A stretch of 64,000 nucleotides of DNA from Ixodes scapularis (taxonomy: Eukaryota; Arthropoda; Arachnida; Ixodida; Ixodidae): the NCBI RefSeq assembly GCF_016920785.2, contig NW_024609846.1, forward strand, positions 113,388,831 to 113,452,830, written 5' to 3'. Both the position numbers and the translations under genes were made by a program. Shown here in pieces: positions 25,101 through 37,100 of the stretch (the first letter of the stretch is position 1; each line of letters starts with the position of its first letter). Below the pieces are notes generated by a model that was not told the DNA's origin, made no database searches, and saw only the letters and a program-made list of their open reading frames with translations.

Positions 25101-26290
25101 GACGAACGTCGAACTTTTACCCTAAAAGTTTGAAGTTCGTCGAACTTTTGACATTTTAGGATGCGAAGGTTCGAAACTTTTCAAATTCTCTTGATAAATA
25201 AGTTCGAAAATTGTTGAATTCCTTAGCGTTGGAAATTCGAAAGTTCGAAAAGCTTCGAACTTTTTAGTGCAAGAAGTTCGAAAGTTTGAAAATCATCAAA
25301 TTTTTTGGTCTATCAAGTTCGAAAGTTCGACAAGCATTGAATTTTGCAGCGTAATAAGTTTGAAAGTTCGAAAAGGATTGAATTTTTTATCGTCATAAGT
25401 TCGACGGTTCAAAAAGCGTCGAACTTCTTAGTTTAACAAGTTCGAAAATTCGACTTTCGTCAAATTTTACTATATAGAAAGTTTGAAAATTCGAAATCTT
25501 TTGAACCGCTTGATTCGATAGTAGAAACTTCGGTTCGAAAAAAGTTTGCGGCATCCCTACATATGAGATGTACAGCTCTTTGAAAGCACAATGCTTGTCA
25601 TGCGTTGTAATGGTCAGTTTGTAATGGCAGTAGCATGAGAAAGCTAGGAAGCAGTGAAGGGCAGGTGTCTTATCATTAATTTTATTTAATTAAGTTTGTT
25701 TTGACTCCTGAAAATCGACAAAGGAAAAGTAGCTTCAACATGATTGCTTTTCAATTTTAGCATTTTGCAGAAGCTCTCCTTGCATTAAACTGCTGGAATT
25801 TTTTTTCCTGGCTATTTGTTACAGATTTGTTTTTTTCTGCTGCCAGTATGAGATTGCTTTTGATAAAAATTTCACAAATTCAATATTACACAAGTTCACA
25901 CAAATATGACACAAATTTCTACATTTCATGTCGTCAAGATTGTCACTCTTGGCCGGTGATAAGTGAGTTTGCTCTGATTATCTGCCATGAACAGCACAGC
26001 GCCCAATGTATAGGTAGTATTCAGGCCGAGCATTCCACACCGCAGTAAGTGGGGCTTGTTTTGTTGGTACACTTTTAATATTGCGCTCAAATGTGGCACC
26101 CAATGATTATCTTCTGTCCTCAGCCAAATAAATATACAAATACATAAATACTTGTCCCCCTAAAAAAATATTATACATACCGTATATATATATATATAAA
26201 ACTAAGAAGAAATAAACCCTTAGTGAAAAACAGCAACAACGGACGATTTAATCTTCGACGTTTCGGCCGGAGTCCGGCCTTCGTCAGGAA

Positions 26291-26343
<53 letters not shown>

Positions 26344-27526
26344 ACTGCAAAAATAAGGTATGCATTGCTGAACACTCAGTCTCCGCCCGATTGTAGCTCA
26401 AACGGTTTGGACGAGATGCCGAAGTTTCAGAACTAATCGTTATTCAGAAGCGATTTTCCGAAGCTTTCAATGGGAAAATCAGGCCTGTTCTCGGCTCGTC
26501 GGCCACCATTTTCCCGTTTAAAATTTCCGAAAATCGCTTAGAACTTCTGAATAAAAATCTTTGTTGGGAAATTTTGACATGGTTAGGACCACAAGTGCTG
26601 CATTTTGGGGGAACACTGAGCGTTCAATTGCATAGTTTTTAAAAAATTGCGTAGTTTAAAAAAAAATGAATTTATGGTGCTACCCAACAAAGAAGATTCT
26701 GTTGTCTTCGTCCGTTTTTTTTTTTTTTTTCTTGTTTCTTATCTTAGAGTTTACAAAATGTTGATTCATTACCAGCTGCCCTCTCTCTTTTTTTTTTTTT
26801 TTTTTTTTTTTAGAAATAACGAAAACGTTTTGCCGAACATTTATTCTCTGTCCAAACGTAGCCCTGGCGGTCCGGATGCCAGTTTCAGCACTGACCATTA
26901 TATAAGTTATATAACGATTTTCAATGGCTACCTGACAGAGCTCTCGAGTTACCAAAAATGGGCCCCCATTTTCCCATTGAAAATTGCAGAAAATAACTTG
27001 TAACGTTTTAATAAGGTTACTGTCAGTTCTGATACTTTGGCATCTGGTTCGCCCCTGTTTTTTTTTTTTTTTTGGGGGGGGGGATTTGGGGGGCGGGGGG
27101 GGGGGGGAGGATTTGTAGATGTTTTAAAACAAGAAGAGTCTTGCTGATTTTTAGAGCTGAATTTGATAGTACATGCATTCAATCTGCGCTCACGTGCGTG
27201 AAAATGTGGACGAGTTCCTCCTTGGTGATGTATCCATTGCCATCGCGGTCGAAGAGTTGGAAGGCCTTGAGGACTGCGCTTTTGGAGAGGCCTTTGTGGG
27301 AAATCCTGCCAGCCATGAAGAAGAGAAACTCTTGGAAGTCGATGCTTCCATTGCGGTCGCTGTCAATTTGCCGCACTATACGGGCCAGCTGGGAAGGACT
27401 GGGCCGTTCGCCCATGGCGCGGAGGACCATCTCTAGCTCGGTTGTGGAGATAGTTCCGTCGCCGTTGCGGTCAAACAGCAGAAACGCTCCCTTGATGTCC
27501 GCGATCTCTTCCGGAGTCAGGTCCAT
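21995..27526 (-). CDS. Calmodulin-like protein with four EF-hands
   Basis: Two coding exons, 27526-27194 and 22135-21995 (minus strand), join in phase 0 with donor gtgagc and acceptor cactccag. The product is 157 residues against 149 for calmodulin. All four 12-residue calcium loops are complete: DRNGDGTISTTE (about 19-30), DSDRNGSIDFQE (55-66), DRDGNGYITKEE (92-103) and DVDKDGKIHYTE (about 128-139), each with Asp at position 1, Gly at 6 and Glu at 12. The N-terminus MDLTPEEIADIKGAF aligns with calmodulin's TEEQIAEFKEAF. The inter-lobe linker differs (MAGRISHKGLSKSAV). The C-terminus carries an extra basic tail, PTKKQKEETKT. It is therefore a calcium sensor of the calmodulin/troponin-C superfamily but not canonical calmodulin. 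The chosen Met is the first in frame. The open frame runs back to an acceptor at 27548 (QNLSIPNMDL), so an upstream exon may add residues or be 5' UTR. Confidence 0.9.
22672..23440. mobile_element. TTAA-ended MITE, first member
   Basis: TTAAAGGGGCACTGACAC and GTGTCAGTGCCCCTTTAA are perfectly inverted (18 of 18). 769 bases. The 169-codon open frame inside is not recognisable protein. TTAA ends suggest piggyBac-like insertion. Confidence 0.82.
23730..23850 (-). mobile_element. tRNA-derived SINE, copy 3 (tail only)
   Basis: On the minus strand: cgtttcgaactggatgaata, then gtgatcactactgtgtgatg and cacgttaaagacccc. The tRNA-like head is not recognisable. Nested in the TTCGAA-rich element. Confidence 0.65.
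26181..26340. repeat. Penelope-like relic flanked by TA microsatellites
   Basis: Short (TA)n at about 26183-26198 and a longer (AT)n at about 26293-26340 flank 95 bases that include the hammerhead motif. The TA arrays may be insertion targets or slippage products of the element ends. Confidence 0.5.
26252..26292 (-). ncRNA. Candidate hammerhead ribozyme (Penelope-type, minimal stem III)
   Basis: On the minus strand the order is: stem I 5' strand TCTTC; core CTGACGA; one extra A; stem II GGCCGG-ACT-CCGGCC; GAAA; C; cleavage triplet GTC; stem I 3' strand GAAGA. Both stems pair perfectly. Stem III is almost absent, as in the hammerheads of Penelope-like retroelements, which are thought to act as dimers. 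TA microsatellites flank the surrounding relic. No reverse transcriptase frame is nearby, so it is probably an element remnant. The extra A before stem II departs from the simplest core. Confidence 0.6.
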
Positions 27527-27547
27527 ATTGGGAATGCTCAAATTTTG
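27194..27547 (-). CDS. EF-hand gene, exon with EF-hands 1-3
   Basis: The acceptor acattttcag on the minus strand ends at 27548. The frame is open from CAA AAT TTG to the donor after 27194. The first Met is at 27526-27524, so bases 27547-27527 are either leader or coding from an upstream exon. The exon ends HIFTH, directly before the donor gtgagc. Confidence 0.9.
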
Positions 27548-28091
27548 CTGAAAATGTGAAAGATCGGTATTGAGCGTGTCAAGCCTTTAGTTTTCTTTAG
27601 TACGAGAGCTATCGGCGGTAGCACGCGCTTCTTGCGCGAGTTCTCGTCGAGCGCGGTGTGAACGCTTTTGGATCGGTATTTGGGCAAGTAAAAAATAATT
27701 TCTAAGAGACCAGGTTATGTTTGTGCAACAAAATCAGCTTTTTTTTTTTTTTTTTTTTTTTTAACAAAAGCAATGATTGAAGAGGGGCAGAACAAAATAT
27801 GGCAAGAAAGCATAGAACTAACTCTGGAGCGCGTGAAAACAAAACCGAAACCATACTTGAGCTGTCAAAGAAATTAAACATTTTGTCTGAAAAATATTTT
27901 TTATAAGAAAGCATAAAATCTTCTGCCCCCAAAGCTTTTTTAATATTTTTGTGAAATTTTTATTACTTTTTTTTATTGATTTCCAAACGTGCAAACCTCA
28001 TGCCGTTTTCGGCGAGTTCTGGTTAACGCATTATCGAAAGCAACCTTGATAACGCTCTTCGCGACGAGGACGACGCACGTGTGTTTGGGTT
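27548..28091. promoter_or_regulatory. Shared upstream region of the EF-hand gene and PES1
   Basis: The two genes diverge; their start codons are 565 bases apart. The PES1 side (27985-28091) is richer in CpG than the surrounding introns. It contains a DREF-like ttatcgaaag at 28031-28040 and a CACGTG E-box at 28076-28081, ten bases before the ATG. No TATA box is evident. A T-run (about 27739-27762) lies in the middle. A first exon of the EF-hand gene should also lie here, but no clear ATG exon was identified. Confidence 0.5.
28076..28081. promoter_or_regulatory. CACGTG E-box next to the PES1 start codon
   Basis: A perfect palindromic CACGTG lies ten bases before the PES1 ATG, in gacgcacgtgtgtttgggtt. 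Ribosome-biogenesis genes, pescadillo among them, are commonly Myc/Max targets through this sequence. A role here is inferred from position only. Confidence 0.4.
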
Positions 28092-28115
28092 ATGGCACGC
28101 AAGGCAAAGAAGAAG
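28092..28115 (+). CDS. PES1: PES1 exon 1
   Basis: Eight codons, MARKAKKK, then donor gtaagt. This is the first ATG in a good context (ttatggc), and it continues in frame into exon 2 (GTSGAATNYI). A very short first exon is consistent with the short basic start of pescadillo proteins. Confidence 0.88.
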
Positions 28116-31100
28116 GTAAGTACTGATTTCTCTCTGTTATTTGGCATTGTATTATATGCAGTTAATAATGTAAGGATACCATGACCCTATTTGGTTATTT
28201 TATTAGCCTGTAAACGTTCTAAGAGAGAATGGCAGATTTGGCATATCGACGACACCATTCACTCGTTACGTCAAATGGGATGATCTAATGTTTCACTAGA
28301 GCTTAAAGTCCCATAACATCATATTATGGGCCAATTATTTATTTAATCTTAACAGACCGAATTGCATCGTATTAGAGCGTGAGCGGACCCTTACTGGAAA
28401 GGATCGTAGAAGCTATATGGAAGTCTCAAATCGAGCACCTACACCTTGCTTTTCAGGGAACCAGTGGGGCAGCCACCAACTATATCAACAGAAGAAAAGC
28501 CATTCGAAAACTCCAACTTTCTCTAAAAGACTTCAGGTATGCGCTTTCTTGATGGATTCACAGTTCCCGTTTCTCACGCATGGTACTAGAGTACACGACT
28601 AGGACCTCGGTCATCCGTTTTGGTTACATGCTCACAGAACAAGTTTTGTCTCCTCATACTCATAGGCACGGCCGCTCAGTCCTTGTGATTGTGCACAGTC
28701 AGCAGGGTCATAAGCGGCGCCCGTGGTGGCGTGTGCGCTTTGCGAACCAAGCGTGTGAAGGCGCGCGACAAGGCGCGCAAGCCGTCAGGCCCGCTTCAGA
28801 CAGAGCAATTTCACCCAGCAACTTGACGTTGCAACACCAGCAACACGGGCCGCCACCGTTTTGGTTACATGCTCACAGAACGACAAGTTTTGTCTCCTCA
28901 TAGGCACGGCCGCTCAGTCCTTGTGATTGTGCACAGTCAGCAGGGTCATAAGCGGCGCCCGTGGTGGCGTGTGCGCTTTGCAAACCAAGCGTGTGAAGGC
29001 GCGCGACAAGGCGCGCAAGCCGTCAGGCCCGCTTCAGACAGAGCAATTTCACCCAGCAACTTGACGTTGCAACACCAGCAACACGGGCCGCCCGCGTTCA
29101 CACGCAGCAACCGAATTGCTCCGACTTACCATCATCATCATTAAATTTGATTTTTCTTTCACTACTTAGACGCCCAGCTACGCGCTAAAAACGCGTTCTT
29201 ATATCTTTGAACGGCGTTGAGAATACTAGTTCATTTTTCTGAACCTGTTTATTTCCGAAAATGATTAATTTTGAACTAGAACTAAGTCTTTAGCTGTCAT
29301 CATCACCACCACAGGGGTGTCACGTGAAAATATCACGTCTCTGATTGGCTGCGGCCGCTTCAACCGTCTTCGAATAGACCGATCTCACCAGGAGTTGCGC
29401 GATGCCACCGCTACCGCGGTGCATTCTGGTGCCTGTAGTTCTCCTCAGTTTTCCGGCCGCGTCAATGAGCCATCTACGCCCGGCGTTTGGAAATTTTCGG
29501 GTTAGCACGAGACTTTTAGCCTGGTGTTTACTCATGGTTTTCAATTGGTGGCTTCACCTGTTGTATTTTATGGAGCTATATTAACAGCACCAGGCAAATA
29601 GGCCTCGGATATTATGTCTTTCCGAAAGAAAGAAGCATGGCAAAGAAAGGTAAACACAACCGGGCAGGGCGGAAGGAAAATGAGCGTTTTACAATCTGTT
29701 TCGCGGTCGGCTTCATAATTTATATCCACCCTATTGCACGTCAGCTAAAATGTGTAAGATTACAGGGCACGAGACATAGAGCAGACCAAAGTGTTCCGTA
29801 CGCTGGAATCCCTCTGAGCATTCGTTCCGTAGCGGTCTATCCGTCGGTCTGTCTCAAATAAGACCTCCGCACTGCTTTGCGGAGGCCATTTTTAATACAT
29901 TTTTTGCTCGATGTATTTTGGTGGTTATAACTATTATTGCGACGACATGTTTCAAGCACAGCTGTGCTTCAAAAGATCACGACAATCACTAAAAAAGAGC
30001 AGCGATTTCCGATATGCATCGCTTGAAATAAAACAACTTTTTTCGGAAGCAGTCTTCACTTTTTTTATATATATAAACGTGAAAACACCACAGAATTCAA
30101 TTTAGAAGTGCAACACTTACTGCCAAAAATGTAACAAACGAACCTCATTCATTTTGTTGTCGCCTATTAGGCTGGTGTTGCTGATCCATTCTGCATTAAC
30201 AACAATCGAGGTCGCAGAAAAAAGCTTTGCCTCATCGGGCGACTGTTAGCGTTTGGAGCTTGCGCCAACAAAGTAAAACTGTTCAGAAACTGTGCACGAA
30301 AATCATCCCCACCTTAAGCTTTCAGGTATCTGGCATGGTGGCTACTTTTTGATAGATGCCAATTGTTACGGCGCGTCAGGCATGGCCTTTCTGTAGATCA
30401 CTTCTTCTTTCTGTGCAGGCTTCTCCCGCAGTTAATCTGTACCCTGTTGCACAGGCTGTCAACCAAAATGAAACAACTTTTAGAAAACTATTGCTCACCG
30501 AGAAAGTCTATTTAGTTCCTCACAGTTTTTCACCAACACATTCGATGCTGCTCTGCGGCGCTACACCAAGCCGATGGTCCCTCGAATTTTCTTGTTCTTT
30601 GCCATTGCGCCATTGTTTCCAAGTTAATTGATACGTCCAATCAGCCGGAATGGTCGAGTAGTGGTGTCCTTGATTTTTTCCCGCGTCCGTAGTGCGACCA
30701 CCGCGTGAATGGCAGTGGGCTCACGCGTTCACGAAGCAGACGACAAAGCGATTCTAAAGCGATAAGACGACTAAAACTGCTTTTCTGTGGAGGCTCACAA
30801 ACTAAGGCATCACAAACAACACAATGTCATGAAGTGCAGACATGTAGGAAAATCAAGCTGATACCGGGGCGTCTCAAACGATAATCTACAATGATGTACG
30901 CGCAGCCCTATGTTGCCGGAAAGGGATGACTACAAGTAGCATGGCGGCGGCACCACTTCCGGAATGCGCGCGCATGCGCAGTTCGGTTGGTGACATCGGT
31001 CTATTGCTCCGAGTTGCTCGCTTGTTCGAGCCGGACCCGATCTCAGCAATTCGTGTCGATCTAGGGAAAGCTAGGGAACAACCCGCCAGCAACTTCAAAA

Positions 31101-34100
31101 TTGCTGGAAAAGTTGCCCTGTCTGAAGCGGGCCTCACGGCTCCCGTTTCATGACGCTGCAAGCGCGGAGTGATTGACGATCGCGTAGTGACCTTCGTATC
31201 AATCGCGACTGTACGGCAGCCGTCTTTGAAGATGAGCTTCCAAGGACTGCCGTTGGATGCACACTAAAGGTTTATTCACAAGATGCATCTTTACAACGCG
31301 CCACAGTTTAGCGAAACCGAGATTTCGTGAAATCGGCCTGTTCACACGTGAAGTTTGACGCGCGAAACTTGTGACGTATTGACTCTGGGAATTTCGCCAA
31401 ACCTTGTCATCTACACCGGGAATATCAAGCGTTTCGCGTCATAATGATATGGAGTATGAACGGTGTGAAGAGACAGTCTGTTTTACTTGGGAACAGTATT
31501 GGTCGAATGCGGGTTGGGCATGCTCATAAACATTTTCTGACCAACCACAAGCCGCAAACGTTTCCTATAATTGGTGACTAGCTAGGAATACAGTAGGAGC
31601 TCTGCCTTCAGCCCACACTTGTTGCACGTGCAACAAAACGTTATGAACGGCAGAAAGCATGTGCCCGAGGTGGAGCATCTACTGCATTCTTAACCTGTCG
31701 CTGACTGTAGACCCTTTCCAAAATTGTGAAATGATGCGTAGATTACACGCAGACGCCATTAGTTGGTCTCATCGCTGCGTGAAGCCCTCGATTGGTTCCG
31801 AGTTCGCTCCGGGCACTAACACAGCCCACTATGGAATGCGTTTCGATCTGAGTACACTCCTAATACTGACGAAGTGCTCGTCTCCATTGCGTTCTTCGAA
31901 AAAGTTTGAAATGGGTCTATTAGCCATGAGAAAATGGAGTGGCGCCACTTGACGGTTCTTTGCGTGACATAGGAGCAAAGGTCACGTGACCACCTCGGTG
32001 CTTCATTGGTGGCATGTAGGTTGAGGTGTATCATTCACAATTCGTGTCTAATTTACTATCTTGATCGAGAGCTTGGCGTTGTTTGTGACGTGATCTCTTT
32101 GTTGTACTTGTCACAATTAAACTTGAGAAGTATTACAATAGTGGTGTTCATCTCTATGGACCAGGGCCCAGTGACCCAGCTTTGTGTTATCGTACTGACC
32201 TCGACCAAGTCAGTCGTGGTCGGGGCTTTACTATACTTAGCGAATAGTTTCTGCTGCTACGCATTAAATCACACATTCAAAGCAGACTAGGCCGGCAGGT
32301 CACGGACGAGGCCTCCGAAGATGTCGTCTCTCACCCCGCGCATGAGGATTCGTAGCTTCTTCTCGTCTGTAGCCCGAGGGTCGGCGCGGGCGCTCAGGCG
32401 CAGAACATCCTCTACGAAGGCGGTGAAGCTCTCGTTGGGGCCCTGGGTCCTGGTTCGCAGTAGGTCCTCGGCTCTCTCTCAACGGTGGTGGTTGACGAAT
32501 GTAGCCTTCAGATCGGTCTTGAAAATGTCCCACGACGTCAAATAGGACTCATGGTTCTCGTACCAGTGCTTGGCAGTCCCCTCAAGGGAAAAATAGACGC
32601 TGTGCAGGCGCTGCTCGTCGGTCCAGTCATTGTGGCGGGCAACGCGTTCATACTGGTCAATACAGTCTTCGACGACGTATTTGGCGAAGGGTAGCCTTCT
32701 GGGGCTGAGCACGTCGCTTGGCCGGAATGTCATTGGAGGGGTACGATTAACGGGCATAGAATAAAGTACCCCCCCCCTCCACCAAAATGTCACGGGTGGT
32801 GACCAAAAGAACAATAAATAAACAGGAAGAAAAAAATGTTTAATGTGGCGAACTTGTGCCAAAAATAAAAGGGTATAAAAGATAATAACAGAGCATCGAG
32901 GGCATCGAAGTCGGCGTAACAGCAGAGTCGAATGCTGGGGAGAGACTTAGTTTGCAGGAATAAACAAAAAGATGCGCTGCTCCCAGGAATCGAACCCTAG
33001 CTTTTCACGTGGGAGCCAGGTACGATAACCGTTAGGCCACGCGCGCGCTGCCTACTTGGCCAGCTGCGTGCGCAGCAATATAACGTATGCACAGCATCGT
33101 CATGGAATTACCTTCTGTGATAACTTCTAGTGCTTGATACTGACGTGACGTTCGGCAAAGGGAGTCTTGGTCTCAGCGAAACTACTGAGACATGTTCTAG
33201 CTCAATCTGTGTTGATATTCGTACCACCGTCACCTTGGAAGAAATGGGACATACATGAAGAGTGAAGTATAGGTGCCATATGATGCAGAAGTCATCCATA
33301 CAGTGTTTATTTGAGCTGTGCATCAAAGAAAGCAGCAAGTAGAATGGACAAGTGTGTCACTGCAACAAGAGCCACCGCCACAACCGCGCAGTACTTAAAA
33401 AATGACATGGGGATAACAAAGAGATAAGACTCACCTTCTAACCGGAAGATTTAAATGAACATTCAAGCTGTTCATGCAAAGACAATCCGCTTAAAGAAGA
33501 AAAGGATCGTGCAAACGCCTTTCATTCAAGAAGGCAGCTGGTCGTAGGCAGCGAGCGACGAGTGCCTTGCCAGGCCTTGCCTGTTGGTACTGCTACGGCC
33601 GCTCAAGTTGACGGGATTGTTGTTCTTGCCTCCCGAGACCGTGAATCGAGTGGCCTGCACCGAGCATTGTAGTCTTGAGTATGTATTTCTTTTCTTTTGC
33701 TGCTTGAAGTCGGGAAGCGTGCGAAGAGCACGCAGAGGTATGCTTGTTAGTCTCCACTTTAAGGTATTTAGGCGGTGCTAGCGGACAGGAAGCTATCGTA
33801 GAATTCCATCGTAACCTACACAAAACTCACAACCGTTTTGCTTGGCGAGTTTGGATTTGTTCTTAGGTTTCGTTGTACGCACATTCTGCATCATTGCAAA
33901 AGTAAAATATACTTAGCGAACAGTTTCTGCTGTTACGCATTAAATCACACATTCAAAGCAGGGCTGAGAAAATACCTGGCCCCGTCGCTTGATTCTCATC
34001 TTTACATCATCATCGAGCGTTTGCAGCGCTCCAATCGGTCCTTCTTGGGGCTTATACACCAGCTGAACTCTCCGACGTCAGGCCACTGCAGCAGCACTGC

Positions 34101-37100
34101 TGTCGGCACTACCCACGCACTGACGCTTCCCCTCTCCCGGATTTGGTTTCTGTGCACGCACAGTGCCCACACTTGTTGTGGGCACATGCGGGCTTGTTTA
34201 TAAAGTGTGTGTTGGTGTATGGGAGTGTGGGGGGGGGGGGGGGGCAGCAAGCAGAACAGGTGAACTCTAATCAATTATTTTATTTTAGCATTCTTGGAAC
34301 CAACTGTGTTACGACTCCTTGCATTCCACTGCAACATGTCATAGGGATTTTCTTTTCCATGGCAATAATCTCGTCAGAACATAGTCGATCATACTCGGAC
34401 GTAATTGTCCGAGCCGGCCACAAGCGACTGAAACTGAAATGCATGTTATGCTTTGAGTAAAATTTCTGCAAGGACTTAACATAAACATGACTGCGCTAGC
34501 GGCTTCTGCGTCGGCACAAATTGTGCCCAAATTATCTGTACATGCTGCACACAAAATTTGTTAACCCTACCACGTTGAGATAGATAGATTTTAGCTGTTT
34601 CTGCAAATCCAAGCCTTGGCTCAGTTCCCCCGTTTCTGCGAAGCAGTCAGGAATCTCATGGGCTTGTTCTAGCGGGCCGGCCACGAGATTTCTTACGTCG
34701 CATTGTTACGGAGTGCTAAGATTTTAAGTTAAGCCGTTGTTAACGGTGACGCACCATCTGCAGGAGACTATGCATCCTCAAGGGGATCTACCCGGTCGAG
34801 CCCAAGTACAGGAGGCACGTGAATCACGGAAGTTCGGTTCACAACACGTACTACCTCCTCAAGGACATCCAGTTCCTTGCACACGAGCCAATCATTCAGA
34901 AGTTCAGAGACTTCAAGGTATGTGTCCGGGAACCCGGTTCCAAAAGCCTGCTCCTAGCAAACTACCGTAACATACTGAGAGGTAGCCCACCTAAAAGCGA
35001 AAACAAATTGAGTGAAAATATGAAGTAAGCTAACTTTCAGCTTCAACCAAAAAAAGTTTTAAAAAATTCTAGTTTTAGATTTAGTGACCTGCATAACTTG
35101 TGATTGCAGAGAGGGGTGATAAACCAAAGAAGACTGTCCTTTCCAGTCAGCGATGTACGCCCATCTCTCGTCGCGTCTAAGGAACACCATTTCTGCCGAG
35201 GTCACCATTGGCCAGGGCCCTGCAGTTACTAGAAGTGGGCTGTCTTTTGGTGTTCTTGAAAAATAGCAGATCCTGTTAAAAACGGGTGGGTTATCTTTCA
35301 GGGGTGGGGCATCTCTCGGGATATTACGGTAGCATGTTGTAGCATTTTAGTGAAAGTTTGTATAAGAAATTTCAGCCTGTTTCTGCTATTAATGTTCTAT
35401 CTTACACTTCATCTGTTTCATAGGTGTGGTCTGCAGTGTATGAAAAGCTCTGTACACATTTACCTGTTTAAAGTTCAACTTCTTTCTTATTTATATTCTT
35501 AACTTATGCAAAACGAGCATGTAGGATTTGTGTCTGCTATGAGATTTGAGATTTTTCTTCGAGGCATGGCAAAATATTGCATTCTAGTTTTTAGGTCATT
35601 AAAATAATTCCAGGTTAGAAAATGTATTTTTTAAACTGTTTATGGGGATTTTTAAGGTTTCACTATGTATTCAAATGCTAATAGTATATAAATAATCATT
35701 TTGTAGCGTGTTTTTATTGCTATCATATTATTTTGAACAGGCATATGCTAAAAACTATGCATATATGTCAACTGTGTTAAAGGTTGACTCGTTTGCTTTT
35801 TATGTTGTAGCAGCGTAGCAGTCATTTGCCATTTATATTGTAGCAGTATCTTAGCTAGCAATCTGTCATAAGTGATTTTGAACTTCAACCTTTTGTCAAG
35901 TAGACCCTTTATATGCAGGCGTTGTGATAGCTGACGTATCATGATTGTAACAACCAGTGGAGAAGGTTTCCATGTCAGTGAACACACAATGGTTCTCTGT
36001 AGAATTCCTGCAACAGTGTGGCACATGATTCGCACACATCAACAGTAACTCATTGACAGACGGTATGTGCCTAATATCTGCAATGAATGCAAGGAGCACT
36101 TTAGACCACCTTTAACTTTGTCCAACTTCGATTTTCACTGGGTATCTTATAGCCCCAGTCCTCAAACCTCCCTCTAGAGTATTGTATATTAAAGTTGAGA
36201 CCTTGTAGTTGCTCAGCTAGGCAAGCCTTCGGCTGTCATGATCCTTGATAGTGGACATTTTTCCCGTCAGTCTTCTTTGCTAACCCTGATGTGTTGCCCA
36301 TTTCCAGGTGTTCATACGCAAACTGAGGAAAGCCTTAGGCAAGAACGAAAGGGACACTGCAGAGCACATCCGTAACAATGAGCCAGTCTACAGGCTTGAC
36401 CACATTGTCAAGGAGAGGTGAGTGTGCCAGTGGCCACATTTCATGCTTTACATCTGAGATCACCGCAATTCTTTGCTGAAGGAATTATTTTCAGCTTTAT
36501 GCCACTTCTGCTTGGAGGGTGTGTGTCATTATTATGGTCTGGCACCTTAATTACCCACTAAGAGTTAAATTAGTTTTCTTGCACCTTGCCGATTAGACAA
36601 GTTACAGTGATGGAAGTGCTGCATCATTTGCGCCTAATTGTGCCATAAATGGATGATTGTGCCACACCTGCGCCAAGATAAGCTTGAACAAAACAAAAAA
36701 TATATTTTTTTATTGGTCGACTTTCATATTTAGAAAAGTAGGAGGAAAGGAAAACTGTATAAATATGTATTCCACAGCGTCTCTACTCACCACAAGTTTG
36801 TTTTGTCTTAGGTCAGAGCACAGTCGAAGGCTCGAACACATACAACCGCAAGCACGCATACTAAAAGTGCGAGTCACGGGACATTCACTGCACTTGATTG
36901 GTTTAGCGGATGAAAGAGAGATGATGAATGCCATGATGTCATGCTTTGATGCTGTTTGATTGATCTCATTGTCTTGTAGCGTCGGCTGCGCTTTGACTTG
37001 AAGTGAGGCGAAGTATCGAGCTTGCCCCTCAACAGCGCTGGCTGGTTGGTCGCCAATGTCGTCTAAATTTCCAGACTATGTTGGCAATGTCAGGAGCTAA

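Larger units (their letters stand above)
22220..25559. mobile_element. Large TTCGAA-rich inverted-repeat element in the EF-hand intron
   Basis: 3.3 kb with inverted ends TAGGGATGTCGCGAAC / GTTTGCGGCATCCCTA (14 of 16) and an 8-base flank duplication with one difference, catataag (22212-22219) / catatgag (25560-25567). Both arms (22240-22670 and 25080-25540) consist of degenerate units around aagttcgaaaattcgaa. The 8-base duplication fits a hAT-type element. Nested within are a TTAA MITE (22672-23440) and a SINE tail (23730-23850). Confidence 0.75.
28537..34763. other. PES1: PES1 intron 2
   Basis: 6.2 kb. It holds the tandem duplication (28618-29090), dispersed repeats (31000-31440), the gag fragment (32287-32757), the tRNA-like relic (32977-33050) and two copies of atacttagcgaacagtttct (about 32230 and 33910). 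Nothing suggests an additional host gene. Confidence 0.65.

Noticed and set aside
26680..26955. Lys-rich minus-strand frame
   Set aside because: The Lys run comes from poly-T tracts; no protein features.
28580..29144. Overlapping frames with identical SVLVIVHSQQGHKRRPWW text
   Set aside because: The repetition is due to the tandem DNA duplication; no start context, splice sites or family resemblance.
33020..33050. Functional tRNA at 32977-33050
   Set aside because: Box A and B are present but the anticodon and acceptor stems do not pair, so it is scored as a relic.
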